A DNA stretch of 64,000 bases from positions 1,178,001 to 1,242,000 of the forward strand of contig NC_015388.1 in the NCBI RefSeq assembly GCF_000195295.1. The letters run 5' to 3'. This stretch comes from Desulfobacca acetoxidans DSM 11109 (GTDB taxonomy: Bacteria > Desulfobacterota > Desulfobaccia > Desulfobaccales > Desulfobaccaceae). Both the position numbers and the translations under genes were made by a program. Within the stretch, counting starts at the first letter, position 1. Every line of letters starts with the position of its first letter. The notes below the pieces were generated by a model. It was not told the DNA's origin, made no database searches, and was given only the letters and a program-made list of their open reading frames with translations. Shown in pieces: positions 10,209 through 19,455 of this stretch.

Positions 10209-10231
10209 AGGGCGGGTTCTATACCCGCCCT
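10209..10231. terminator. GC-rich hairpin after glyS
   Basis: AGGGCGGGT (10209-10217), a 5-nt loop and ACCCGCCCT (10223-10231). A U-tract is poor, so termination strength is uncertain. The same GGGCGGG/CCCGCCC core recurs at 23775 and 56782, so this may be a dispersed hairpin element as much as a terminator. Confidence 0.5.
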
Positions 10232-10378
10232 TGGTGCTCAACCTCAAGGTTTTTTTAATTTCCGATTCTTATCTCGGAACTTATTATTTATGTAAGAGGC
10301 TCGTGACCGCCGAAAGATGTTGCTTGCCGGGTTATTATTTAATACCAAACCATCGGCGCACGGTTGGAAAAATATTCT

Positions 10379-11596
10379 ATGATCAGGTGGTTTAAGAAAA
10401 AAAAGGGCAGGCCCGAGGTTGATTCCGACCAGGTCCAGGAGCAGTTCGACGGGGATGTTGTCCCGGAAGAAATTCCGGCGGCAATCGAACCGATTGTAGA
10501 GGTATCGGAATTAGTCGTCGAACCGGAACCTGAAGTATCAACTCTGCACGTAGCGGAAATTCAAGAAAGCGCGGTATCTGAACTAGCAGCCGCCGTTGCT
10601 GATGAAATTGGCCTTCCCGCGGAATTGGAAGATGAAGCAGGGAAATTGTCCGAGACCGGTGACGAGTCGGTCAGCCATCCGGGGAAGCCGGGGCTTTTTC
10701 GCCGTTTGCGGGCCAGGTTGAGCCGTACCAGGGAGGCCCTGACCTCGAAGTTGGATCGGCTTTTCCTGGGTAAGAAAATCATCGACGCCGAACTGCTGGA
10801 GGAATTGGAAGAACTGCTGATCACCGCAGATATGGGCGTAGAGACCAGTTTGGGGCTCATCGAGGCCGTCCGCGACAAGGTCAAGCGGAAGGAGCTTACC
10901 GATCCGGCCCGCCTGAAGACCCATCTCAAAGCCGAAATGCTAACTCTCTTGACCGGGGTGGCTGTCCCTCCTCTACATCCGGGCAAGCCGCATGTGGTGA
11001 TGGTTATCGGAGTGAATGGCGTCGGCAAAACCACCACCATTGCCAAACTAGCCCATCATGATCTTGAGCAGGGGGAAAAAGTACTTCTCGTGGCGGCGGA
11101 TACCTTCCGCGCTGCCGCCATCGAACAGTTGGAGATTTGGGGTCAGAGGGCCGGCGCTGCGGTGATCAAACAGAAGACCGGCTCTGACCCGGCTGCGGTG
11201 GTCTTCGATGGGTTGGCCGCTGCCCTGGCCCGAAGGGTGGATAAAGTGTATATTGATACGGCCGGCCGTCTCCATACCAAGGTCAATCTCATGGAAGAAC
11301 TGAAGAAAGTTGCCCGTACTGCCGCCAAACAGATTGAAGGGGCGCCGCACGAGGTCCTGTTGGTGCTGGACGCCACCACCGGCCAGAATGCTATTAATCA
11401 GGCGCGTCTGTTTCACGAGGCCATCGGCGTTACCGGCATCATCATGACCAAGCTGGATGGTACCGCCAAGGGTGGTGTAGCCCTGGGAGTGGTACAGGAG
11501 ACCGGCCTGCCCCTGCAATTTATTGGCGTTGGAGAACAGATGGATGATCTGCGGCCATTTGAGCCGGAAGCGTATCTCGAAGCTATTCTGGGTTAG
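10379..11596 (+). CDS. ftsY: Signal recognition particle receptor FtsY
   Basis: SRP receptor GTPase that docks ribosome-nascent-chain-SRP complexes at the inner membrane. From ATG 10379 it has 405 aa: a basic N-terminus (RWFKKKKGR), an acidic A domain to about residue 105, the N helical bundle, and the NG GTPase with G1 [10 protein letters not shown] (about 211-220), [20 protein letters not shown], and [14 protein letters not shown] at 10364 would add five residues; no strong Shine-Dalgarno decides between them. Family and function are certain. Confidence 0.95.
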   Translation: MIRWFKKKKGRPEVDSDQVQEQFDGDVVPEEIPAAIEPIVEVSELVVEPEPEVSTLHVAEIQESAVSELAAAVADEIGLPAELEDEAGKLSETGDESVSHPGKPGLFRRLRARLSRTREALTSKLDRLFLGKKIIDAELLEELEELLITADMGVETSLGLIEAVRDKVKRKELTDPARLKTHLKAEMLTLLTGVAVPPLHPGKPHVVMVIGVNGVGKTTTIAKLAHHDLEQGEKVLLVAADTFRAAAIEQLEIWGQRAGAAVIKQKTGSDPAAVVFDGLAAALARRVDKVYIDTAGRLHTKVNLMEELKKVARTAAKQIEGAPHEVLLVLDATTGQNAINQARLFHEAIGVTGIIMTKLDGTAKGGVALGVVQETGLPLQFIGVGEQMDDLRPFEPEAYLEAILG

Positions 11597-11664
11597 GTAA
11601 AATCGGGCGTCTGACTTGGCGTTTGTAATGACGACGCCTCATCCGTATCGGTGGAAGTTAATAT

Positions 11665-12162
11665 ATGTCCATGACTTCAGGAGTGCTTTCGGTGTGGCGA
11701 TGCCCCTGGCTGGTAAATTTCTGCTTTTTTTGGCTGCCCCCCTTGCTCTTAACTGCCGGTATTTTTATTTTGGCAGGGGATTTAGGCTCTACCAGCAAAT
11801 TTCGGCTGCCGGTTATTATCCTCCAGTTTCTGCTGCCCTCACTTTCGATGTCGAAAATCGTGTGGATTAGTGATATATTGCGGAAAGTAGCCCATTTTCT
11901 GGTTTACGGCCTTCTCTTGATCGGCTATGCCCGGGCCTGGCGCTGGCATATCCGGATGAAACCTCTGCCAGCAATTGTATTGGCCTTGATGATCTGCCTG
12001 GCCGTCTCGGCGGCGGATGAGGCCCGCCAGGCGTTGCATCGCTCCCGGAGTGGTTGTCCCCATGATGTGGCCCTGGACATGAGCGGCGCCCTGGCAGCGG
12101 CAGGTGTAATGTATCCTATTTTGCGGCGGGGTCGCCGGGATCAGCCGAAGAGTGAATTGTGA
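11665..12162 (+). CDS. VanZ-like membrane protein
   Basis: 165 aa integral membrane protein with about four hydrophobic helices. The signature is near the C-terminus: DEARQALHRSRSGCPHDVALDMSG (family pattern DE..Q...pgR....DvllD..Ga), preceded by the typical RKVAHFLVYGLLL. VanZ-domain proteins are small membrane proteins of mostly unknown role; one member raises teicoplanin resistance. The C-terminal tail is basic and cytoplasmic by the positive-inside rule. It follows ftsY by 68 bp. Confidence 0.75.
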   Translation: MSMTSGVLSVWRCPWLVNFCFFWLPPLLLTAGIFILAGDLGSTSKFRLPVIILQFLLPSLSMSKIVWISDILRKVAHFLVYGLLLIGYARAWRWHIRMKPLPAIVLALMICLAVSAADEARQALHRSRSGCPHDVALDMSGALAAAGVMYPILRRGRRDQPKSEL

Positions 12163-12325
12163 AAGCCGGTTTCCAGTTTGTGGCCGGAAGAACTGTTGAT
12201 CAATAATTCTCCCTGAAAATCTTTTTTCGGTTTACTAGATGATTACCAAGAAAATAACTTCGGTGCGGGCTTGAAACTCATATCGTTTTGCCATGCAGCG
12301 GCTGCTATACCGGAAGGCCGGTAGC

Positions 12326-12451
12326 GCAGACCTCCAGGTCTGCTTCATGAGAAGCACATAATGAGCACAGACTTGGAGGTTTGTGCATTTCAATAGGATT
12401 TTGAATGAGCTACATGGAAAGTTACTTTTGCACAGGCTAGAAAGCCTATGC
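12326..12451. repeat. Cluster of three palindromes
   Basis: The 331-bp gap before the M16 peptidase genes holds three hairpins: GCAGACCTCCAGGTCTGC (12326-12343), a 22-nt one starting GCACAGACTTGG (12365-12386) and a 22-nt one starting GCACAGGCTAG (12430-12451). The last two share a GCACAG...TGC frame and look like members of one short palindromic repeat family. Nothing else is recognisable in this gap. Confidence 0.55.
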
Positions 12452-12493
12452 TACCAGTAATGATTTTCATGGTTCGTGGGTGATGTATAAGAA

Positions 12494-13882
12494 ATGACAA
12501 TTATGAGAAAACAAATTGCCTGTGTGTTAGCCTTGGCGTTTATCTTTTTGGGATTGGCGGTTCCATCCTTTTCCGAGACCGCGGATATTTTCTCCCGAGT
12601 GCAGGAACACAAATTAGACAACGGTCTGACCGTTCTGCTGTTGCCGGAACGGCGCGCCCCGATCATTACGGTTCAGATCTGGTATCGGGTGGGTTCCCGC
12701 AACGAGGTCCTGGGGAAGACCGGCCTCTCGCACCTGGCTGAACACCTGATGTTTCGCGGAACCGAGAAGTATGGTCCCAAGGTGTTTTCTCGCCTCATTC
12801 AGCAGGCTGGCGGCAATAACAATGCCTTTACTTCCAAGGATTACACCGCCTATTTCGCCACCGGTCCCAAGACCAACCTGAAACTCTTCCTGGAGTTGGA
12901 AGCAGATCGCATGCGCCATCTTAAAATCGACGAAGAGTTGTTTCAGACCGAGCGCAAAGTGGTCATCGAAGAACGCCGCCTGCGCACCGATGATGATCCG
13001 GTGCATTCCTTGTATGAAGAAACAGTGGCTACCGCCTTTAAGGCCCACCCTTATCAATGGCCCATCATCGGTTGGATGCACGATATAGAAAATCTTACCT
13101 TACAAGACATGCGGACTTTTTACGATACGTATTACCAACCCAATAACGCTACCCTGGTCGTAGTCGGCGATATCGATCCCAGCGCCGCCTTAAACGAAAT
13201 TAAGGCAACCTTCGGGGCAATTCCGAAAGGGCCGGATCCGCCTCCTTTCCTGCCGCTGGAACCTCCACAGCAGGGTGAACGGCGGACAGAGCTGAACCGG
13301 GAGGCGCAGTTGCCGGCAATCTTTATGGGCTATCACACCCCCAATCTGGAACAGGCAGATGCCTATGCCCTGGAGGTGCTCTCTTTAATCCTCTCCCAGG
13401 GGCGCAGTTCGCGTTTGCATCGGCGGTTGGTTTATGAAAAGAAACTGGCCTTGGACGCCGGCGCGGAGTATGAATTCGCTACTGCCAGCCCGTCGCTCTT
13501 TGTTTTCTATGCCCAACCGCTGCCGAAAAAACCTATCTCGACCGTGGAAGCTGCCATGAACGCAGAGATAGAGAGCCTCAAAACCAAGCCGGTGAGTGAA
13601 AAGGAATTGGCCAAAGCCAAAAATCAGACCGAATCTTCTTTTATCATGAATCAGGACTCTCTTTTTTATCGGGGCATGCTCTTGGGACGCTACCAGACCA
13701 CCGGCAGTTGGCGGAAATTAAACGAAATCGTTCCCGCTATCCGGGCCGTGACCGCAGAGGACGTTCAACGGGTGGCGAAAAAATATCTGGTAAAAGCCAA
13801 CTGCACAACCGGTATTCTCTATCCCATAAAACCATCCCGCCCAACCATGGAAAGGTTCCAGCCGCATGAGCAGATCAGGTAG
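12494..13882 (+). CDS. M16 family zinc peptidase (catalytic partner)
   Basis: 462 aa secreted or periplasmic insulinase/processing-peptidase family protein. A signal peptide covers about residues 4-27 (RKQIACVLALAFIFLGLAVPSFS). The inverted zinc motif HLAEH (His80, Glu83, His84) is intact, and the downstream ELEADRM supplies the third ligand Glu. The C-terminal M16_C domain follows from about residue 190. The next gene overlaps by 17 bp and encodes a motif-less M16 protein, so the pair probably forms the heterodimer known for bacterial two-gene M16 proteases. The start may be ATG 12494 or ATG 12503. Confidence 0.88.
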   Translation: MTIMRKQIACVLALAFIFLGLAVPSFSETADIFSRVQEHKLDNGLTVLLLPERRAPIITVQIWYRVGSRNEVLGKTGLSHLAEHLMFRGTEKYGPKVFSRLIQQAGGNNNAFTSKDYTAYFATGPKTNLKLFLELEADRMRHLKIDEELFQTERKVVIEERRLRTDDDPVHSLYEETVATAFKAHPYQWPIIGWMHDIENLTLQDMRTFYDTYYQPNNATLVVVGDIDPSAALNEIKATFGAIPKGPDPPPFLPLEPPQQGERRTELNREAQLPAIFMGYHTPNLEQADAYALEVLSLILSQGRSSRLHRRLVYEKKLALDAGAEYEFATASPSLFVFYAQPLPKKPISTVEAAMNAEIESLKTKPVSEKELAKAKNQTESSFIMNQDSLFYRGMLLGRYQTTGSWRKLNEIVPAIRAVTAEDVQRVAKKYLVKANCTTGILYPIKPSRPTMERFQPHEQIR

Positions 13883-15257
13883 AAAAACTCTCTTTTTTAC
13901 ATTCGCAGTATTGTTCCTCTGCCTGGTGGCCATCGCCCATGCCTCGGATGACAGAGTATTGGGGCAACGCTTTGAACTGCCCAACGGATTGGTCTGGCTT
14001 TTTTCGGCGCAATCCGATCTCCCCATGGTCACCATGGAGTTGACTTTTAAGGCCGGTGCGCTCTTTGAACCTCAGGGGAAACAGGGTCTGGCGAATCTGA
14101 CTGCCTCTTTGCTGCGTTATGGCACGAAGAGCCGCAATGCCAATCAGATTGCCGAAGAAATTGACTTTTTGGGGGCCTCTCTCGCCACCGCCGCGGGGCG
14201 GGATGTGGCGAGCTTGAGGCTTAGCGTCCTTAAAAAGGATTTGCGGACGGCCCTCGAGATCGGGAGTGATCTCCTTTTTCATCCCACCTTTGCGCCACGG
14301 GAAATCACTGCCATGGTTCAGAGGGTCAAGGCGACGTTGATCAGTGAAGAGGATGAACCCGGTGTCGTGGCGGGACGGGCCTTCCGTCGGATTCTTTACG
14401 GCGATTATCCTTATGGCTTTCCAGTATTGGGAACCCCTGAGAGTTTAAACAGAATTACCCGGAGGGATCTTGTCAACTTTCACCAGAGATATTATCGTCC
14501 CAACAATGCCATCCTTACTTTGGTAGGAGACCTGACGGTAGAGGAGGCCGAAAAGATTGTCGAGGAGTTTTTTGGCAATTGGCAAAAAGCTGAACTGCCG
14601 CCCATGCCCTCCCCTCCATCAGCGCCTCAGGATAAACCTACAGTAGTCAAAATCAATAAGGAAATCACCCAGGCGAACATCATCTTAGGTCAGATCGGGC
14701 TGAAACGGGCCGACCCGGATTTTTATGCCTTTCAGTTGATGAACTATATCCTCGGAGGAGGTGGGTTTGCCTCTCGATTGATGGATAATATCCGGGATAA
14801 CCGGGGGTTGGCTTATAGTGTAAGCAGTAATTTCTCTCCTGGAATAGAGCCGGGTCCCTTCGAGATCAGTTTAGAAACCAAAAACGCCTCGGGGGGAGAG
14901 GCCGTCGCCGAGGTCTTGAAGGAACTGGCTCGTATTCGAACAGATTTAGTCACAGAAAAAGAATTAGCCGATGCCAGATCCTACCTGATCGGCAGCCTGC
15001 CGATGAAAATGGATTCGAATACCAAACGGGCAGCGCTCTTGGGATACCTTGAACTCTACGGTTTGGGCCTGGATTATCCCTGGCGTTATCCGGAAATTAT
15101 TACTAAAATAACCAGGGAAGATATCCTTCAAGTAGCTCAGAAATATCTTGTGCCGGACAGATATCTTTTGGTGGTGGTAGGGAAACAACAAGAAATTCAA
15201 TTGTCTTTGCCCGAACAATGGCAACAGCGAGAAATTACCTCCACAAAAGGAGAATAA
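13866..15257 (+). CDS. M16 family peptidase (non-catalytic partner)
   Basis: 463 aa M16 protein with a signal peptide (about residues 8-26). The zinc motif is replaced: where HxxEH belongs the sequence reads GLANLTASLLRYGT, so it cannot bind zinc in the usual way. It keeps the M16 substrate-closing region with GLAYSV near residue 317. In two-subunit M16 peptidases one chain has the zinc site and the other supplies substrate contacts; this is the second kind. It overlaps the catalytic partner by 17 bp and is followed after 5 bp by the HtrA gene, suggesting an envelope-proteolysis operon. Confidence 0.87.
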   Translation: MSRSGRKTLFFTFAVLFLCLVAIAHASDDRVLGQRFELPNGLVWLFSAQSDLPMVTMELTFKAGALFEPQGKQGLANLTASLLRYGTKSRNANQIAEEIDFLGASLATAAGRDVASLRLSVLKKDLRTALEIGSDLLFHPTFAPREITAMVQRVKATLISEEDEPGVVAGRAFRRILYGDYPYGFPVLGTPESLNRITRRDLVNFHQRYYRPNNAILTLVGDLTVEEAEKIVEEFFGNWQKAELPPMPSPPSAPQDKPTVVKINKEITQANIILGQIGLKRADPDFYAFQLMNYILGGGGFASRLMDNIRDNRGLAYSVSSNFSPGIEPGPFEISLETKNASGGEAVAEVLKELARIRTDLVTEKELADARSYLIGSLPMKMDSNTKRAALLGYLELYGLGLDYPWRYPEIITKITREDILQVAQKYLVPDRYLLVVVGKQQEIQLSLPEQWQQREITSTKGE

Positions 15258-15262
15258 GGTAA

Positions 15263-16714
15263 ATGTTAACAAGACAACTGCATGCCATCCTGATCTTAAT
15301 TTTGGCATTTGGCGGTTTTATCGCCACACCGACTCTGCTGGCGGTTCCAGCCGCCGCCCAGGGGACTCTGGCCCCCGATTCCTTTGCCGTGCTGGCCAAG
15401 CAGATTTCCCCGGCAGTGGTGAACATCAGTACCGAAAAGGTCATGAAACGCTCGACGCCAACCCGGCGCATGCCTGGTATGCCCGGTCCCTCTCCCTTCG
15501 GCCCGGACGACCCCTTCAAGGACTTTTTCGAAAAATTCTTCGGCGATATGCCTAAGGAATTTAAAAGCCGCAGCCTGGGGACAGGATTCATTCTGGACCG
15601 CGAAGGCTTTATAATCACCAATAACCACGTGGTAGAAGGCGCCGATAAGATCAAGGTCAAACTGGTGGATGGCCGGGAGTTCAAGGCCAACATCAAAGGC
15701 CGGGATGCCATGACCGATATGGCCCTGATAAAAATCGAGTCCCCTACCCATGATCTGCCGGTTCTGGTGATGGGCGACTCCGACCCCGTCCAGGTGGGTG
15801 ACTGGGTGCTGGCGGTGGGCAATCCCTTCGGTCTGTCCCACACCGTTACCCAGGGTATTATCAGCGCTAAAGGGAGGGTTATCGGGGCCGGACCCTATGA
15901 TGACTTCCTCCAGACCGATGCCTCCATCAATCCCGGCAATAGCGGCGGTCCCTTGGTCAACCTGAAGGGCGAGGTCATCGGTATTAACACCGCCATTGTG
16001 GCCAGCGGTCAGGGCATCGGCTTCGCCATTCCCAGCAGTATGGCCAAAGGAATCATTGCCCAATTAAAACAGAAGGGTTCGGTTACCCGTGGTATCCTGG
16101 GAGTGCAGATCCAGACGGTGACTCCGGAGCTGGCCAAATCCTTCGGCTTAAAAGAGCCGGTCGGTGCCCTGGTGGCAGAAGTAAATCCCAATACCCCGGC
16201 AGCCAAAGCCGGAATCCAACGCGGTGATGTCATCATTGAATATAACGGCCACGTCATTAAAGAAATGCACGAACTTCCGCGGCTGGTGGCTCACACCGCT
16301 CCCGGTACCAAGGTGAACCTAAAGGTCCTGCGCCAGGGCAAAGAAAAGAACTTCGGTCTCACCATTGCCGAGATGAAACCGGAACACCTGGCCCGGTCAG
16401 GGATGGTGGAGCCGGAAACCGAAAAATCCAGTCTGGGACTGCTCGTCCAGGAATTGACTCCCCAGATGGCCCAACGCTTTCAGATCAAAGAAACCAGCGG
16501 GGTCATCGTCGTTCAGGTAGAACAGGGCAGCCCGGCGTCTGACAGCGGCATCCGGCCTGGCGACCTTATCGAAGAAATCAACAGCGTTGCCATCCAAAGC
16601 CTGAAGGATTATCATGCCAGCATTTCCCAGCTAAAAGCCGGTGATGCGGTGCGTATCCTCATCAAGCGCCGGGGCAAGACCATGTATGTCGTGGTGGAAG
16701 TGCCCGAAAAGTAG
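15263..16714 (+). CDS. htrA: Periplasmic serine protease HtrA/DegP type
   Basis: Periplasmic quality-control protease/chaperone, 483 aa. A signal peptide covers residues 1-33. The trypsin-like domain has the catalytic triad His122 (TNNHVVEGA), Asp152 (TDMALIKIE) and Ser227 (NPGNSGGPL). Two PDZ domains follow (about 265-355 and 385-475), the layout of DegP/DegQ/MucD. It starts 5 bp after the M16 pair, with which it is probably transcribed, and its stop is followed at once by a strong terminator hairpin. Confidence 0.95.
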   Translation: MLTRQLHAILILILAFGGFIATPTLLAVPAAAQGTLAPDSFAVLAKQISPAVVNISTEKVMKRSTPTRRMPGMPGPSPFGPDDPFKDFFEKFFGDMPKEFKSRSLGTGFILDREGFIITNNHVVEGADKIKVKLVDGREFKANIKGRDAMTDMALIKIESPTHDLPVLVMGDSDPVQVGDWVLAVGNPFGLSHTVTQGIISAKGRVIGAGPYDDFLQTDASINPGNSGGPLVNLKGEVIGINTAIVASGQGIGFAIPSSMAKGIIAQLKQKGSVTRGILGVQIQTVTPELAKSFGLKEPVGALVAEVNPNTPAAKAGIQRGDVIIEYNGHVIKEMHELPRLVAHTAPGTKVNLKVLRQGKEKNFGLTIAEMKPEHLARSGMVEPETEKSSLGLLVQELTPQMAQRFQIKETSGVIVVQVEQGSPASDSGIRPGDLIEEINSVAIQSLKDYHASISQLKAGDAVRILIKRRGKTMYVVVEVPEK

Positions 16715-16719
16715 GAAAG

Positions 16720-16768
16720 AAAAAGACAGACGCTTTTTTTGCGAAGAGAAAAGGCGTCTGTCTTTTTA
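16720..16768. terminator. Strong bidirectional terminator
   Basis: AAAAAGACAGACGC is followed, after a short loop, by GCGTCTGTCTTTTT. The stem is about 18 bp and ends in a U-tract on both strands. It separates the plus-strand htrA operon from the convergent minus-strand glutamate synthase cluster. Confidence 0.85.
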
Positions 16769-16819
16769 GAGGGAGTATTGCAACAATCTCTTATGAACCG
16801 ACCTTAATCGGCGTGGTCG

Positions 16820-19453
16820 TTATTCCCAGGCCTCCTCGAGCTTGCTGAGAACCGTCTTTTTTACCGGCTGGATTTTGCGGTAGACCTCCTCGGGAGGACA
16901 CCGGCGGCTATCCACGGTAAGCAGATCCCGTTCAATACCGATGTCGAAGAGCCGTTCGTTTTCCTCTAAATACGGTCTGATAAGCCGCCAGTCGGCCTCG
17001 GTGAAGGGAACCAGTTCTCCTCCGTTAAGCTGATCCGTGGACACCATACCGTAGGGGTCCCGGATATAAACGGCCCCGCCGGAGGCCAAGGAGAAGAGAT
17101 TGGAGCCGGGATAGGGACTCGGCAGCCGCCGGAAACGCCCCCGCTCATCAAACTCCATGCCGTTAACGATGACGAAACCGCCGTCTTTAAAGACATCTCC
17201 CGCCATAAACGATTCGGCCAGAAAGTCCAGGGCGGTGCCATTAATTACTACCTTGGGTCGACCTACGGCGTTGATCAGGGGCCGACCGGCGGCGTTGCCC
17301 AGGACGTAAACCTCCCCGCCTTTGGCCCCGTACATAAAGGTCTGGCCCACATCCCCGTGTACTACCAGTTTGCCCCGTTTCATGATCTGCCCGAGCTGAT
17401 CCTGGGCGTTGCCGTGGACATGAATCTCCATGCCGTCGATGCCCGAAGCCAGATAATCGCCGGAGCTGTCATAGACGTCGAGGCGGACGCCGTCGGTTTT
17501 AAGACCAAAGCCGCAGCCGGTAAAACGCTGGCCACGATAACTGTACAAAATAAAGCGTTTCCAGCCTAAATGGTAGGCCTGTACCTGATAACGGGCGTCG
17601 CAGTCATCGCCTTCGGGCGGAAAACCGGAGGCATCCAGCACCAGGATGGCATCCGGTTGGGGCGGAGCCGTGATCTGTTCCCGGGTCTGCCAATCCAGGC
17701 GGCGGTAGCGGCTGGGGTGTAATTCGCCCATGGGGGGAATCGCCTGAAAGATATCGTGCAATGCTTTTATAGTCAACATTATGATGTTACTGCGTTTTTT
17801 GTCACCCGGATCGAACCGTCGGTCGATAACCAGGGTCAGGGCATTGATGATGGCGCTCTTGAGCTGATCGCTCTGCTGGGACAGGCGGGTCAGAACCTGC
17901 AGGTGTTCCAGGTAGGTGGCATAATACCACTTAAAGAGGCGCTGGCGCAGGTATTGGTACATAGCCTGACCGGATTCATCCTCGAGAAGTGGCATTAAGT
18001 CGGCGGCGAGCTCATCGCCCCGCTCGGCGGATATCTCCGGTATATCCCCGCCCCACGGTTTCTGGTACCAGGGCGCGGCCTTGAGAACCCCGAACTTGTC
18101 GACGCAGGTCAACACCCGGCGGCCGTCCTTGGGCTCCAGGGAAAAGATATAAGCCCCGCCGTCGGTGTGGCTGCCGCCGCGGGCGTTCCAATAGATATCC
18201 GCTACCGGGCAGAAGCGCCGGTCCTCCTGGGCCAGGCTGCTTAGGGTGGCGTCGATGGCCTGTTTTTCAGAGCAGAGGAGGCCTATCTGCACCTCACCAT
18301 CCTGAAGGGCAAAGACCTGGGGACGGAGCATGGAGGTGTCGGTGATGCCGATCAACTCATACCGCTGATGCTCCGGGTCGTTGCGGGCAATGATGAAAAA
18401 CCAGGGGCCATCGGGAGAACCATGAATATGACTGGCCTGAATGAGCCGGTAGATCTCTCGCCGCTTGGCCGGCAGGAGATCAAAATCCCGCTCGGTGGTA
18501 GGGGCCAGGGCCTCAATGACATATTCCAGGGGGTAGCCGTAGACCCGGTGGAGCAGATCGAACATGAGCACGGCGACCTCGGTGTCGGTGAGAAACAGGG
18601 GATAGGTCTGACGTTGGCTCAAGTATTCGCTGACCGAGTGATAGTTGGCAAAATCGCCGTTGTGCACCAGGGCCATGTTCAGGGCGGCAAAAGGGTGAGC
18701 CCCACCGGGGTGCCAGACCCGGCCCCGGGTGGGATAGCGCTGATGTGCGATCCAGATGTGGGCCTTGAAATCCAGGAGATTATAATACAAGGCGGCTTCC
18801 TCGGCGTAACCCACGATCTTCAGGATCATAACGTTGCGGCCCTGGGACAGCACGAAAGCCTTTTTTTCTCCCAGGGAAGCGTAAAAGGTCTGATTCAGGC
18901 GGTAGCAATTCTGGGAGATAAATTCGTCTTCCACCCGCCGCCAGGAGATGCCATGCAGGTGATGCCGTTGGATGAAATGCTGCAGCACCTCGGTTTTCAC
19001 TCGAACAAAATAGCGCCAGACCTCGGGCGGCGCTACTGTCAGGCCGGGCAGATCACGCCAGTCAGCCATGGCCGACAGGCGGCCGGCGTGGTCAATCCGG
19101 AGGAATGGCTTGATGAATTGTTCCTCTACCAGCGACCGCACCTCCGGGTCCAGGTAGGCAATTTGAACCAGGTAGTCATCATCCAAGATTTCCCGGCTAA
19201 CTCCCAGACTGTCCGGGTCCAGCCCGACCGCCGCGATGCCGCCGCCTTTGCCGTTGCCCCGGTTATGCATCTGGACCGAGGGCTGGAAAATATGGCGGCC
19301 GGATACCGGGATGCTGGCTGCAAAGCCGGTGACGCCGCACCCCCCCTCAGCCTCGGGCTTCAGGGTCTGACCGGGGAAAAAAGTCGGAGAAAGGTCACGG
19401 CGGCTAGCCAGTAACCGGTTGCCTTGATCGAACATACAGCCGTTAGACTTCAT
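16820..19453 (-). CDS. Glutamate synthase GATase plus GXGXG fusion
   Basis: 877 aa protein with the class II glutamine amidotransferase domain of glutamate synthase at the N-terminus and the GXGXG beta-helix domain of GltB_C at the C-terminus, without the central FMN domain, which is the next gene upstream. The Ntn nucleophile is Cys39 in CGVTGF, so a 38-residue propeptide must be removed, as in E. coli GltB. HQRYPTRGRVWHPGGAHPF and VHNGD are the GATase glutamine-binding region; the C-terminal repeats (IHVHGNAQD, VVHGDVGQ, VYVLGNAAG) form the beta helix. It supplies ammonia to the synthase core. Its start lies 3 bp after the core's stop, so expression is coupled. Confidence 0.85.
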   Translation of the reverse strand: MKSNGCMFDQGNRLLASRRDLSPTFFPGQTLKPEAEGGCGVTGFAASIPVSGRHIFQPSVQMHNRGNGKGGGIAAVGLDPDSLGVSREILDDDYLVQIAYLDPEVRSLVEEQFIKPFLRIDHAGRLSAMADWRDLPGLTVAPPEVWRYFVRVKTEVLQHFIQRHHLHGISWRRVEDEFISQNCYRLNQTFYASLGEKKAFVLSQGRNVMILKIVGYAEEAALYYNLLDFKAHIWIAHQRYPTRGRVWHPGGAHPFAALNMALVHNGDFANYHSVSEYLSQRQTYPLFLTDTEVAVLMFDLLHRVYGYPLEYVIEALAPTTERDFDLLPAKRREIYRLIQASHIHGSPDGPWFFIIARNDPEHQRYELIGITDTSMLRPQVFALQDGEVQIGLLCSEKQAIDATLSSLAQEDRRFCPVADIYWNARGGSHTDGGAYIFSLEPKDGRRVLTCVDKFGVLKAAPWYQKPWGGDIPEISAERGDELAADLMPLLEDESGQAMYQYLRQRLFKWYYATYLEHLQVLTRLSQQSDQLKSAIINALTLVIDRRFDPGDKKRSNIIMLTIKALHDIFQAIPPMGELHPSRYRRLDWQTREQITAPPQPDAILVLDASGFPPEGDDCDARYQVQAYHLGWKRFILYSYRGQRFTGCGFGLKTDGVRLDVYDSSGDYLASGIDGMEIHVHGNAQDQLGQIMKRGKLVVHGDVGQTFMYGAKGGEVYVLGNAAGRPLINAVGRPKVVINGTALDFLAESFMAGDVFKDGGFVIVNGMEFDERGRFRRLPSPYPGSNLFSLASGGAVYIRDPYGMVSTDQLNGGELVPFTEADWRLIRPYLEENERLFDIGIERDLLTVDSRRCPPEEVYRKIQPVKKTVLSKLEEAWE

Positions 19454-19455
19454 CG

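Noticed and set aside
12326-12451. Riboswitch before the M16 peptidase operon
   Set aside because: The three palindromes look like short dispersed repeats; no conserved aptamer core was recognised.
18368-19414. 348-codon plus-strand ORF opposite the GATase/GXGXG gene
   Set aside because: Shadow frame; the minus-strand frame carries a clear domain structure and catalytic Cys.
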